Shown here piece by piece: positions 35,352-50,682 of a DNA stretch of 64,000 nt; within the stretch, counting starts at the first letter, position 1, and each line of letters opens with the position of its first letter. Location: positions 1 to 64,000 of the forward strand of contig ML991849.1 in the NCBI GenBank assembly GCA_010094025.1, read 5' to 3'. The stretch comes from Viridothelium virens. Taxonomy: Eukaryota; Ascomycota; Dothideomycetes; Trypetheliales; Trypetheliaceae. The notes beneath the pieces are model-generated. The model was not told the origin of the DNA. It made no database searches and saw nothing but the letters and a program-made list of their open reading frames with translations. A program made the position numbers and the translations under genes.

Positions 35352-38300
35352 CACTGTATCGAGAATCCTGGAGGCCGTTAGCCTTGCTCCTCGATTGAGC
35401 ACTAAAGCCGACGTCGCAGGCTCGCCGGGCAATGCGTCCGTGCGCTGCTGCAGTGGAAGCTCGACGGTCCGTCGTTGATGGATGGACCGGTATGGCAGGC
35501 CTGCGGTAGCAGGGAATGGCTGGCCACGCTGGTTGGATGCCTGCAACGGTATCAAGGACTAGGAGGCCCCACTCGCACTGAAATAAACGTCAAACAACCT
35601 AAAGCACGCCGAAGACCGCCACCGGCACCCTCCACTCCCTGTCACCCAGCCCACCCTTTCCCAGGCCCGAAAGCTAAATAGCAGAAGTCGTCGGGGTTCG
35701 TCCGTTGGCGCGAAGGTTCTCTCTGCTCGCTGCTTTGCGCTGTCCCTGGCACGTCAGATGGCGTTCTGGCGGAAGCAGTTCGTCTGGGGGAGGGCGTGTC
35801 TCTCCCTCACGCGCTCGTCTAGCTGCTAGCTGCTGTTGTAGCTGCTGTGCTGTTGCGCAACCAGCCTGTACCGCCGAAGCGGTCGACGCGTGCAGTTGCT
35901 TACAAAAGCAGGAGTACGCGATGGTCCGATGAAATGGGCAGTGAGAGAGTCGCTGGACGAACGGCTGCATGTGAGATTTCGCAGTGCAGCAGTATTGGTC
36001 TTTGCGCGCAGCTTGAATGAGGAGGAGGGCAGCGCTCCAGCAGCAGGACGCGCAACGCGGCAAAGTAGCCAGTCTGCTTGAAGACGGGGCGGTGGGAGTC
36101 AGCAGATTGCTGGGAAGGCAGTGGCCGGGGGGGGGAAGTTCACGCTGGAAGCAGGGTCGGCCGAGCTTCCGCGGTCGTGTGGTTGGCGCGTCTAACGAGT
36201 GATCAGGACAAGTCAGGCAAGCGCCGAGGGGAGAGCAGGCAACCGGCCAGCCAGAGTCACCAAGTGGGCGAAAATGGGAAGCGGCGTGGCGGTAGAGCGT
36301 GGGAATCGCGTGCACGGTGCGACTCAAAACACCCCAAACACCTCCGGCCAAGGAAGACCCAGCTTCCTCCCACTCGTCCACCGACCCGCCGTTCCGGATC
36401 CGCGACTGGCCTGATCCCTGCCGTCGTCCCTATGCCATCCACCCATCGTGGCTGTCGTATGCTATCGTATGCCGACCGAGAATGTTGATGATGTTATCTA
36501 ATCGGCCGCACCGCTGATTGGCCCGCCTCGCCGACCCGCAGCAGGACGCAATTTCTTAGTCCAACGGCCAGAGAAACGCAACTGCCGGCAACTTCCATTT
36601 CGTATTCGTGATGAGTGTCCGTACCTAGTGATGATCCATCCTTTTTATCGCTTCACCCGTTCAACTAAGCCTTCTTGGCCAGAAGGGCCAAACCGCTCTC
36701 CTATTGCTTCCGCAAGCTCCACCACCCCTCCGTCGGCCGGAGTTGGGCATCAATCCTCTCTCTCAACGGCTGCACTTGCCACTCGTCCATACCGTCAATC
36801 ATCCATGAACCATAGCATCACAGCCTTCGACACCGGCGGCACAGTCACCCCATGTCCAGGGTCCTCGGCTCTGCCTGACCGAGCAGAGCAAGATCACGAT
36901 AATATCAGCTTTCTTTATAGGCGTGGATGGGCCCGCCGAGACAGTTTCGTCGCCAACTTATGCACCTCCTCCACATTGTCGCGTTGGCGGGGCTGACGGG
37001 CAGCCCTGAGGAGGCTGTCTGATAGGTCGACTCATCAAAACATTGCCCCCCGTGTCAGATGAATAGCACGCATCAACTGCACCAGATGGAGCACCTCCAA
37101 TCTTCTCGAGCAATGACCAGTCATGCAGCTCTGTTGCACGGCTTTGGCTTTGAGACGCGTCGACGTGACGATTTCAGATTCTTGAGATCGTACGTCGCTC
37201 TTGTCAGACGCGGCATCCGGCAATCCACTTCTGCAGCAACATGACTGATGTCGAGCCAGATGTCCGCCAAGTCACCGCTGCCAGAAGCTCTATCGTTGTC
37301 TGCGGTCATTGTTCAGGGCCGGCTAAGACAGCGTTCGATTGTACGGGACGACTGATTAGCCTCGCAAGTCGCTCCGCCGTTAAGCCAGCAAGACTGGTTC
37401 CAAGCTTGACAGGCTGTCATGCATGGGAATGCATGCGAATGCATGGGACTGCATGTGCTAGTCAAGGGACCGAGGTCCTTTTTGCAAGGACTAGTGCGAG
37501 GACAGGTTTCGCTCCCTCAGCCTAAGCCGACCCAAATGAGGGGGAATAGCCGTAACCCTCGCCCCTAGGATAATCCCAGGCAATCTGGTTAGCGGCTTCT
37601 AGAAAGAAGGGGCCGGAAACCATCCGGAATGAATCTGCACCCCGAGTCTTTGCAATCACAAAACTGGCTGAAACGGTGCAACTGTCTGGGCTTGGTGCGA
37701 CACTATCTTTGAATGCTGATCTGCCTTCAACACATTGGTTGCACAAAGCGCTTGTTCACAGATGCCGTGTTGTGGCAGAATGTCCGCTGACCACAAAAGA
37801 GTAAGAGGCCATGAGGCCATGTAGAAGGGTAACGTCGAGAACCTAGATCGAATGGACGCGTGTAGGTTCCTAGATCGCGACTTGAGATACAGATTGAGCA
37901 TAGACTGCTTTTTCCAAGAAGACGCGTGTATATCTCCTTATCCTGTCCCATAGTGGGAGACGCGACGGATCTTAACAACTCCATAAATTGTATCTTGGCT
38001 CGTGCTTGTCTCAAATGATATCAACAATGCAACAGGATGCTGACCGCTAAGGAAAAGCGTAAATTGCAACGTAACAACTGCAAGCCTCATCACAGATTGG
38101 AATACCTGAGACGCAACAGCAGCCTATTGCAGTAAGAAGCGGCTCGCGACAGAATCACGAGCAATCGTTGCTGTGGGTGCCCGAAAACAGCGAATGCGTA
38201 ATGGATATCTCCGTCTGTCTTCTGGGCGAAGACCGAGTTTCCCTCTGGTGCGAGTCGTTCAGGAAAAGTTTATCATGCAGATGAGCAAGTTAACGCTGTG

Positions 38301-41300
38301 GTCTGTATAAGCTCAAGGTGTTGTCGGCACAGCTCTTGCAACCCTCGTAGCAGGGGTGCCGATGATGAACAGCGACCCCTGAAGCAGAGCCAGGCTCAAT
38401 AGACAGTGGCTGCATTGAGGCTTAAAGCAGGTAGGGTGGTAGATCACCGGTTCGCAGAAGGAGTTTGAATTCTCCGATACTTAGCCATCTCCTAGCTCCC
38501 ACATTAACTTGGAGTACCATCCTAATTCAGCCAGAAAGGAACGAATTTTAAACTCTTGACAAGACTATCACTTCACCGACACGATATGCGTCAAGCTCGA
38601 CCGAGGAAGAATTTTCAAGACGCCATCCTGATCATAGAAAGGCGCGACCCCCGGTCTGTCGAAACTTCATTTATACGGACCAAGCAATCTATTCGATGAT
38701 GCAAGGCTTTCTTGTTAGTCAATGGCCTGGCACACTGGAGCCGGATTGGTGGTAGGTTTGAAATCATGTGAATTGCTAATCAAGATCCAAAACAACAATT
38801 CCTCACCAATGAACGAGATGAAATTATCAAGTACCACACGTGCAAATCCGGGTTCTCGATTGTTAGCATCGACAGGCACCCCCAGAGACTTCGCTGGTAT
38901 GGTTCAGATTTCGCAATTCGCAATCCTGCACACACTCCTTTCCCAGGGCGTGCGGATTTGCCGCTCCATGCTTCCCGCACCCGGTGGGCCTCTGGAACCT
39001 AGCCAGCGATCTCTGTAAGCATCCATGACGGTTCAGGCCAACGGCTGGTGGGCTTGATTGCGGGGTCTCAGAACATCGGCGGTCTTCTGACGGCGTTGGA
39101 TCGTTCAAAATAACTGCCAGGACTGATGAAAGCAGCAAACATCGATCGCACCATCGCCAGATGCAACGGCATACAGAAAGTCGAGCCGAGCAGTGGTGTG
39201 ATCAATGCGTAAGTGCTCATACACTAAGGCTGTTTATCTCAGAGTGATACCTGTTTGAACCAAACCAATACGTGATTATCATTTGCTCCAGACGATCCGT
39301 TGCTTTTTTGCCCCCGCTGATGCCGAGCTCTAAAAAGCTCAACGGCTGCGAGAACGGGATTCCTACTCCGTAGCCACCGAAGCTTGACCGTCGATCTCAT
39401 TTCTAACGGTGATGCATAAGCGCTGATTCCTTTGGCTCTTCTCGCTCTCTGGTTCGTGGCATATCCCAGTCAATTTGCTGTCAGGTTTACTCCCATGCAG
39501 ATGGTGTGAAGAGGCGTGCACCCCCTGCCGTCCTTCGCCAGTTCTTATTGGAGCCAAGGCCTTTGGCCAGGTTGGCCCTGTTTCCCGCTCATTCCCTGCT
39601 TCCCGTTTTGCCCATGAGCAGAGCCGATAAGCCCCTGTCGGATGGCGAACTATCATCGTGAGTGATAGTTCACAATAGCCTTATCTCGATTGGGAAACGA
39701 CCAGAATATCAGGCTGTGCGTCTTGATTATTCTAGTGGTGGTGACGTTTCCCAATAACAGTCGTATGATTCCTCCCATTAAAGTCGAAAACGGCGCGGAA
39801 GGAGGACCATTTAGGTTCTAGACCATACTTTCCCCCTAATCGCAACCAGCATGCATAGCGTCATATCCTATACCTCCATATGATTGTACGAGTCATGAAT
39901 GTGATCCTCCATTAGCTTGGTGAAGTATCCAATAACCTAAATTCAAGCATAGCGATTGGTTTACCATCACCAACAAAAGAGCTCGACGCGCCGTGTGATC
40001 GTTGAGAACTTTGAGACCTCGCTTTACGCCTCTTGAAACTCCATACCAACATCGCTGCTTATCTCGGGATCATTTTCGCGAGCTTGAAGCCGAATTTAGC
40101 ATCGAAGTCTCCATTATAGCCATGCACGTCCGGCTTTTACTCCCGCCTTGGTTAGATAAATTATTGCTCTAATTGTTGTAATTCAAGCACCCGCATTTTG
40201 CCTGAAGGGGTAATTGTGATTGGCGATGGAATATCTCTAAGTGGCGACAGCATATGCGGACATGCTGAGGTTACATACCTGACCATCACGAATGAATCTC
40301 TCATCGATGATTGCCGGCATGAAATCCCCCTCCGAGGAATCTTGAGATCGGTATTTCCGTGAGACGCCTTGAACACCGGGCGACAGGTGACAAGTCATTT
40401 GTGGCGTTAAACTTCTTGGTAACATTAGGACCTAAATCTGTTTGTTCGCGAGAACGTCTACTTGCATTGCTTGATGTGGTGCTAGATGATCTGGCATTGT
40501 ACTTTGTGATAGGTCGTAGTACATCACCCAGTTCTCGTCTCTTTCTCGTTCTTGACCAACCAGATCACAAAAAAAAGAGAGTTTAGGGCATCGTTTCTAG
40601 CAAAGATGTTCCAATCTGTCTGAAACTAAAACAAAGTAATATCATGCCTTCTAATCCCCACCGGCGGACCTTCCGCCCCGGTTGGAGCTTTTTAGCGTCG
40701 GCCCGTGGAACGATGTGGGACCTTAAGGCAAGAAACCGTAAGAGGAATTGAAATTGTTAATAGACGCGTTCATTCAACGTGAGTCCAGTCGAGCAAGCTC
40801 CGAACAAAGATAAGATGCCCAACGCTTGACAGAGGCTTCAAGCACTATCTTTGGCGTGTGAGCGGCTCATCGACACAAACTTCATCTACTCTACTCCACA
40901 GCCTATCCGTACCATCGCATCCAACCGCCCATATCAAGAGAATTTTCCCCAGCAATAGTCCAGCTCAATCAATTGACGTTAACGAGGGTTCTGTGGTTTC
41001 GCATTTGCTGAAGAGGAGCGCTGGCTACAAGCTGAAAATGCTGAAGATTGGCAGACTTGCTGTTCAATCAAGCTTGTTGCGGTCTGATAGATCAAACGAA
41101 CTGGTGCATGAGCATAAAGGAACCCCAATTGAGAGCTTGCTTGTGGTAGACCCTATCTTGTATCTCTTCATGAGCTTTGTGCCATCTTTGCCACGAACTC
41201 GGACCTGAAGACTGTGTCGCGACCGGAACTTGTCTGATCTGGCTTTGAACTTAGGAAGGATTTGATTCCTATGGAGGGTGATTGTTCCGTCCATGTGAAA

Positions 41301-41964
41301 ATTTACCCTTCCTCGCTTATGCACCGTTCTCTAGAATCGGAGACTCAACGATCCACGCATGTTTAACGTTTCAATAAACGAGATTGTTCTCAATGGTTGT
41401 GTTGATCATCTACTGTCAATACAATCCGGTTTGAGCCTTGTTGCGGTAGAAGGATGCCTCGATATTTGACCTTCCTGCATTGTCAAAATGTTGTAGATGT
41501 CTGATTACAGGGTACGGAGCTAATGTGCCGGGATGTGTGTGACTGAGTAATAGATACGCGCTGCAAGGTTTAATGAGGTTCATCTATTCTGAACTACCAT
41601 TTACGGAACCAGACGCAAAATGTAGCATCCACATATCTTCCATTGATGTCTGAAGAGTTTCCTTAGCATCTCATACAATAGGCTACAGACTGTTCTCTTG
41701 TCAAACTAGTAACTGCTGGTCTATCTCCCTTACCACATTTTCCACGCGAATGTGACTGCGCTCGAAGCTGGGCAGAGATACTGACAACTAGCAGCGTAAT
41801 GCGGTCAAAAATGCTCTGGAATGGATTGATATTTATCTGAGCGTTTATTCCGTAAGATACCCTTCTCAGATCATCATCATTAAGTCGGTCCAGCACTCTG
41901 TTGTCCACTTTGCAAGCAGATCACCCAAAATCAGCTCTATTCGCGCCCTCCTAAACACTTCGAA
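35352..41964. other. 6.6-kb region without a recognisable gene
   Basis: The first kilobase is GC- and CT-rich and should be the promoter and leader of the DUF8032-type gene. From about 37 to 41.9 kb only short frames occur (60-116 codons) with no domain, signal peptide or clear exon chain on either strand. A minus-strand frame at 37522-37746 has a fairly protein-like translation but no start context or partner. The region may hold non-coding RNAs, long regulatory DNA or relics. Confidence 0.5.
37421..37456. repeat. Four TGCATG boxes at 10-bp spacing
   Basis: TGCATG occurs at 37421, 37431, 37441 and 37451, each followed by four variable bases (GGAA, CGAA, GGAC, TGCT). Each box contains the palindrome ATGCA(T) or GCATG(C). 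The exact 10-bp step places them on one face of the helix. Confidence 0.8.
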
Positions 41965-42582
41965 ATGAAGATCTCCGCCACAGCACTCTCCACTCTAATA
42001 ACGACTGCAGTCGCCAGTCCACCATCCTCCCACCATCCCACCTACAAACCCAACAACACCACCACCCCATCCTCCTGTCCCGCGACCCTCCCCCCCTCCT
42101 TCATCTACCCAAACCTCATCATCCCCATCAGCGCCGCCCACCCCACCACCGCCTACGGCACCGTCTACTCGCCGCTAATTACACCCAACGACTTCTGCAC
42201 CATCTTCAACCTCTACATCCCGCCGTCCGCCCACAACAAGACGTGTACGCTCTCCTTCCTCTTCCCCGAGCAGCACCAGCTCGAGACGTCGAGCTACTCC
42301 TACAGCGGCGCCGGCCACTTCTCCTTCACGGGCTTTCCCTCGGGAGTGGGCGCCACGACCTCGACGACCTGGAATACGCGGCCGGCGGGTGGGGGGAACC
42401 CGCCGAGTGCGCCGAGCGTGATCAGGCCGGGGAATGCGTATGTGATTAATCGGGGAGGATGCGAGGTGCGTGAGTGGGAGTATCTGTTGGTGAGCGGGAT
42501 GATGTGTAGTAATGATACGCGGCTGGAGTATTTTCAGGATTATAATCCGTGTCCGATTGGGCTGTATGTGACTGTGAGCTGA
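41965..42582 (+). CDS. Secreted But2-domain protein
   Basis: An intronless 205-aa protein. A signal peptide (MKISATALSTLITTAVAS) is followed by a Ser/Thr/Pro/His linker and then a But2-type C-terminal domain: LIIPISAAHPTTAYGTVYSP, TIFNLYIPPSAHNKTCTLSF, GAGHFSFTGFPSGVGATT, PGNAYVINRGGC and a final LYVTVS. Cysteines in CPA, FCTIF, KTCTL, GGCE, MMC and PCP suggest disulphide bonding. The domain is named after a yeast ubiquitin-like-binding protein, but in filamentous fungi it is common in small secreted proteins of unknown role. The codons are strongly C-rich in the first two thirds and G-rich in the last third. Confidence 0.85.
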   Translation: MKISATALSTLITTAVASPPSSHHPTYKPNNTTTPSSCPATLPPSFIYPNLIIPISAAHPTTAYGTVYSPLITPNDFCTIFNLYIPPSAHNKTCTLSFLFPEQHQLETSSYSYSGAGHFSFTGFPSGVGATTSTTWNTRPAGGGNPPSAPSVIRPGNAYVINRGGCEVREWEYLLVSGMMCSNDTRLEYFQDYNPCPIGLYVTVS

Positions 42583-43474
42583 GGAGGTGGAGAGCGTTGG
42601 GGAGAACGAGGATATCGGAGGGCGATAAGCAGGATGGTGGTGGAAGATGGCGAGTCCTGGGATGGCTGGGTGCTTGCTCAGGATGAGGACTTCTTGTTCG
42701 CTTGAGACATAGATGAGATCAAAAGTTATGTTTTAATTTGGCTGTTCTCCACGATTCCAATTCCAGAAATCTGTATCTCGAGAGGTTCATGGGAGTATTG
42801 TCGACCTCTCCATAGCAGTGTTTGTCCACCGTGATGATCGCCGTGCCTTATCTCCGAAAGGATGGGTAGCAATACATTCATCGGGTTTCAGTCCCAAGAA
42901 TATCCGATCAGCAAATTCTGAGCTAGCAGCAACTATTCAGCTGCTTGGTTATTGTTTTAGCTACTTGAAAAGATACTGAGAAAATACAAATTCCAGTAGC
43001 ACAATCTCAACGCAGGGAACCCAGACGTAATAGCTTTGGTAAAATAGCAAACGTTTTGACGATACGAACTTATTTTAGCAGCTTGAAACGTGTTTCTTTC
43101 AATATGAAATTTCGGAGAGGAAAGTGTGAGGCAACGGATGCGAATATTTAAAATGAAACAGACAAAGCGTAAGTATGTGTAGGAAAAGGCACCATGTATT
43201 AGACGCGAATTAGGAAATTTAATTACGTCTGAGGGTTGATCCGCGTTTCGCGAGGAACGTGTGGAGTTATTATACAGTTGAAGTATTTCCTTGAATAGTA
43301 GGACTGATTACAGCGGAAGTGGTATTGTGTAATTGAAAATTGGGCGGCCCGGCCCTAAGCAGAGAGAATTGCCCCAAAACATTCATGAACCGGTTTCACA
43401 AGAGCGCCTTTCCACCTCTTAGACCACGCAGCTCCCCGCGATTACCAGACAAGCTTCGTATTGAACATAGGAAC
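42583..43474. other. Intergenic, AT-rich
   Basis: Convergent 3' ends of the But2 gene and the Pmp3-type gene. No open frame of interest. Confidence 0.5.
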
Positions 43475-43775
43475 TCAGACTGGAGGAGCCCTATGTATGA
43501 TGTACCACGCATCTAAACCATTCTTGTCAGTCGATCATCTCTTTCCCCGCATAATCCCTCGAGACTTACGAATGACGCCTGGAATCCAGCCAAGAATCCA
43601 TAAGAGGATATTTATCAGAAGATCAACGCCGATACCAGATTTGAGTACCACTGGGATTGGAGGAATGAAGATGGCAATAATGTAGAGGAGGAGATCACTC
43701 TATGACTTGATTAGCTGGGTGGTAATCGACGGATGAGCCAAAATGGGCGTGTATTTGACTCACTCCGGACGGCAT
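43475..43775 (-). CDS. Pmp3/UPF0057-type plasma membrane proteolipid
   Basis: Three exons, 43775-43764 (12 nt), 43699-43570 and 43512-43475, code for 59 aa. The protein has two membrane helices with the family's characteristic pattern: DLLLYIIAIFIPPIPVVLK, then GVDLLINILLWILGWIPGVI, closing with HAWYII. In yeast, Pmp3 (Sna1) sits in the plasma membrane, affects membrane potential and limits uptake of sodium and other cations; salt and cold stress induce the family. The last intron splits the His codon of the conserved IHAWYI motif. The first exon holds only four codons. The short tail HRAPPV departs from yeast Pmp3. A paralogue elsewhere in the genome may be the main Pmp3, so no symbol is given. 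Confidence 0.85.
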
Positions 43776-44487
43776 AGTGACGATTGCTTTTCAGTTTCCC
43801 TTTATGAACAATCAATCATACAATTCTCAGGCGTTTTGAGCAGTCGAGACACGACGGCGACGCGACCTTGAAATAAAGCCATCGCGTCAGGATGGCAAGA
43901 ACGATGACGTCGATTTCGGTGCTTCATGGCCAAGACTTCCCAGTGGATAAGTTGGAAGTAGCGCCCGGTGCTTCCGGCAAGTCTCTCTGCCACTAGGGCA
44001 GTCGAACGTCATGCATGGAGAATGCACTGCCTAAACCGTGTTTACGCGTTCTCCAATTAGGTTCACGCGAGATTGAGGGTGAGCGAGTCCTAGGAGGCGG
44101 TTTCATCTTAGACAGGTGAGATCCACTCCCATAGGTACCGAGAACGCCACCACTTCTGTCACGCGGCCAGTCAAAAAAAAAAAAAAAAAAAAGGAAAAAA
44201 TGAAAAAGGACGCTCGCGATAAGAAAAATTCGCACACGTGCACGCAAAGCTTTGCAAAGTTTCATAAGGATGACATCGTTGCTCATTGAGCCTTTTTAAG
44301 CGCACTTAAATTGGAAAGTCCGGTCACCTAGTCTCCTTCCATTAGAATTTACGGTCGACATAGATCATCAAAGCGTCGAAGGCGTAAAGCAAACGTTTAT
44401 ATAGCAATTCATCCTCCTCTATCCCGTGATATCCCGTTCGCGTCGTGTAACCTACGCCTTGCGCCTACGCTAGCCTTAGATGCCTCA
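43776..44487. other. Intergenic with A20 run
   Basis: Promoter side of the Pmp3-type gene and 3' side of smc3. It contains a run of 20 A at 44173-44192 followed by GGAAAAAATGAAAAAGG. No gene was recognised. Confidence 0.55.
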
Positions 44488-48248
<3,761 letters not shown>

Positions 48249-48656
48249 CACGATGGTGGGGCCGGGAGTATTATTTGTCTCGTCGCGAGCTAGAGGGGCT
48301 CCCGCCTAGACTTTGATTCAGAGATAAGAGTCAATGGTATCCGGCGATAGAGTTGGCCATGAAAATTCGAATGCGCGATCCTTTCCCGAGTCTCTCTGTC
48401 ATAGAGTCGTGAAGTAGCTTCAATGGAGATGCGCGTAGCGCGTGGAAGGGCAATCAAACGCGACCCGCGACGCAAGCGGCGAAATGATTGGCCGCCAGCC
48501 ACTAAACGTCACATAAAATACTTATTTTCTATGAAATAAAAGATTATTCGCCACCTCACTTTCCAGAGGAACCTACGGATGATTAAGTGTATTTCTTGAG
48601 CATAGACAAAACCAGACACATTTTCTTCTAAACACGGTTACAACCATAGGTTTGAA
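48249..48656. promoter_or_regulatory. Divergent promoter smc3 / rio1
   Basis: 408 bases lie between two start codons on opposite strands, so the stretch must hold both promoters and leaders. No motif was pinned down with confidence. Confidence 0.6.
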
Positions 48657-50438
48657 ATGGATTCCTCGGAAGCTGAAAGACCTGCTACAGAGCAAGTACC
48701 TGCATATTCTTATATTCCCAATAAAGGCTACACCCAATCTGAGTTTTCTGAGAGTGTTCCACTGGATCGCAGCTCTACCACTGAAATGACAGGCGAAGGT
48801 GTAGAAGAAGCGCTGGATGACGAAGATTATGAAGGGCTTTTCGATGATGAAGACAACGAGATAAAAGAGGAAGACATCAGCGCGGGTAATCCAAATGACT
48901 ATACAAAAGCATATAATCGCCAAAGACGTCTTCAAGATTCAAGTATCCCAGAGTCGGAAAAACCGAAAGCGAATCCCCAAAAACCAAGCGCGAACCTACA
49001 GGTCTCTATTGACGACCAAATAACATCTCTCTCTAGGCATGCGGGAAAACTCAGGCTTAATGACCGACATGCCGGCCTTAATGAGAAATCAGAAAGAACG
49101 GCAGACAAAAGCGACAGGGCGACTTCAGAACAGGTCTTAGATCCAAGAACACGGATGATTCTGCTGCAAATGATCAACCGGAACGTTGTGTCCGAGGTCC
49201 ACGGTTGCCTTTCTACCGGGAAAGAAGCCAACGTCTATTACGCTTTGAGTACGCCGGAACAAGTCGACGAAGAAGCACCCGAGGCTTCTCTCCAGCGTGC
49301 TATCAAAGTCTACAAGACCAGCATCCTCGTCTTCAAGGACCGGGAGAAGTACGTTGCCGGTGAGTTCAGGTTTCGACAAGGCTACAACAAGAGCAGCAAT
49401 CGTGCGATGGTCAAAGTCTGGGCTGAAAAGGAAATGCGCAATCTGAGACGGATTCATGCCGCAGGCATTCCTTGCCCGGAACCAGTGCATCTAAGGCAGC
49501 ATGTCCTAGTCATGGGTTTCTTGGGTGACAACAAGGGATGGCCAGCGCCTCGACTTCGAGATGTCGAGTTTGATATCGAAGACCCGATTAGCAAATGGCG
49601 GGATCTCTACTTGCAGTTGCTTGGCTACATGCGCATCATGTTCCAGACCTGCAAGCTGGTCCACGCCGATTTAAGTGAATATAACTTACTCTATCACGAT
49701 TCAAAGCTGTGGGTCATCGATGTAAGTCAGAGTGTTGAACATGACCACCCGCGAAGTTTGGAATTTTTGAGAATGGACATCAAGAACGTGGGCGACTTTT
49801 TCAAACGGAAAGGCGTGGACGTCCTTTCACAAAAGTCCGTCTTTGAGTTCGTGGCTGCAACTGAAGGCACTCTCGAGCAGTCAGGAATGCGGGAAGTTTT
49901 GGAGAAAAAGTACTGGAACCAAAGTGGGAGAGAAGGCCAAGAAGAAGGTCTAGCAGAGATGGAACTTGAGGATCAAGTATTCCGACAGCAATACATCCCA
50001 CAGACTTTGGAACAAGTGTACGACATTGAGCGAGACGCGAACAGGGTTGGAGCTGGAGAAGTCAACGACCTTGTGTATAAGAATCTGTTGGCAGATGAAG
50101 CTACAAGAGAGGACGCTTTGTCGGCTGAAGACGAATCAGGTGCATCCGATATCCACGATGGATCAGCTTCTAGTGATGAAGAAGCTAGAGAAGACATCGA
50201 TACCTCAGAACGGAGAGGAAAACGGCATGGTACTGACCGTCCAAGGGGAAAGCGATTTGAGGACAAAGACCTTAAAAAGGTCCGTATTCAATCAATCGCC
50301 ATTCGTATGATATTTACTGATGTCAAACAGGAACACAAACAGCAAGTTAAGGAGGAGAAGCGAGAAAAGCGCAAAACAAAAATCCCGAAGCATGTGAAGA
50401 AAAAGCTGATCAATAGCACATCCCGAGGAAAGAAGTGA
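48657..50438 (+). CDS. rio1: Atypical serine kinase RIO1
   Basis: Exons 48657-50279 and 50331-50438 give 576 aa. The 51-nt intron (GTCCGT ... AAACAG) is a multiple of three and stop-free, so the genomic frame also reads through it. It is removed because KDLKK then joins EHKQQVKEEKREKRK, the usual basic tail. Residues 1-160 are acidic and disordered. The RIO domain follows, with nucleotide loop STGKEANVYYA at 186-196, YKTSILVFKDREKYV, catalytic HADLSEYN (Asp338) and metal-binding IDVSQSVEHDHP (Asp355). RIO1 acts in late cytoplasmic maturation of the 40S ribosomal subunit and in nuclear-cytoplasmic cycle control. The C-terminal KIPKHVKKKLINS is typical of RIO1 and not RIO2. Confidence 0.95.
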   Translation: MDSSEAERPATEQVPAYSYIPNKGYTQSEFSESVPLDRSSTTEMTGEGVEEALDDEDYEGLFDDEDNEIKEEDISAGNPNDYTKAYNRQRRLQDSSIPESEKPKANPQKPSANLQVSIDDQITSLSRHAGKLRLNDRHAGLNEKSERTADKSDRATSEQVLDPRTRMILLQMINRNVVSEVHGCLSTGKEANVYYALSTPEQVDEEAPEASLQRAIKVYKTSILVFKDREKYVAGEFRFRQGYNKSSNRAMVKVWAEKEMRNLRRIHAAGIPCPEPVHLRQHVLVMGFLGDNKGWPAPRLRDVEFDIEDPISKWRDLYLQLLGYMRIMFQTCKLVHADLSEYNLLYHDSKLWVIDVSQSVEHDHPRSLEFLRMDIKNVGDFFKRKGVDVLSQKSVFEFVAATEGTLEQSGMREVLEKKYWNQSGREGQEEGLAEMELEDQVFRQQYIPQTLEQVYDIERDANRVGAGEVNDLVYKNLLADEATREDALSAEDESGASDIHDGSASSDEEAREDIDTSERRGKRHGTDRPRGKRFEDKDLKKVRIQSIAIRMIFTDVKQEHKQQVKEEKREKRKTKIPKHVKKKLINSTSRGKK

Positions 50439-50682
50439 TTATTTTTGAGGCTACACCACTCTAAGAGAAAGACCCAGGTATGCACAGTCCTAAATTAGAA
50501 GCCTTCCATGATGAACAAAATCGGCCCTTGGCCATAGATGGTTTTGTCTCGTTACATAACCTCGTGGTTTATTCGAGCATCACTGAGCTATTATTGATTG
50601 ACTCTAAAGAGAGCACTGAAGATGGCGGCAATTGCAAAACCTTCCGATGAGCCTTTGAAATTGCAAACTGACGATGTGATAT
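50439..50682. terminator. Convergent 3' region rio1 / atg17
   Basis: 244 bases separate two facing stop codons and must hold both polyadenylation regions. It is AT-rich, with TTATTTTT just after the rio1 stop. Confidence 0.5.

Noticed and set aside
37522-38014. Overlapping minus-strand frames with Cys and a possible signal
   Set aside because: No consistent exon chain or secretion signal could be built. Kept as unassigned.
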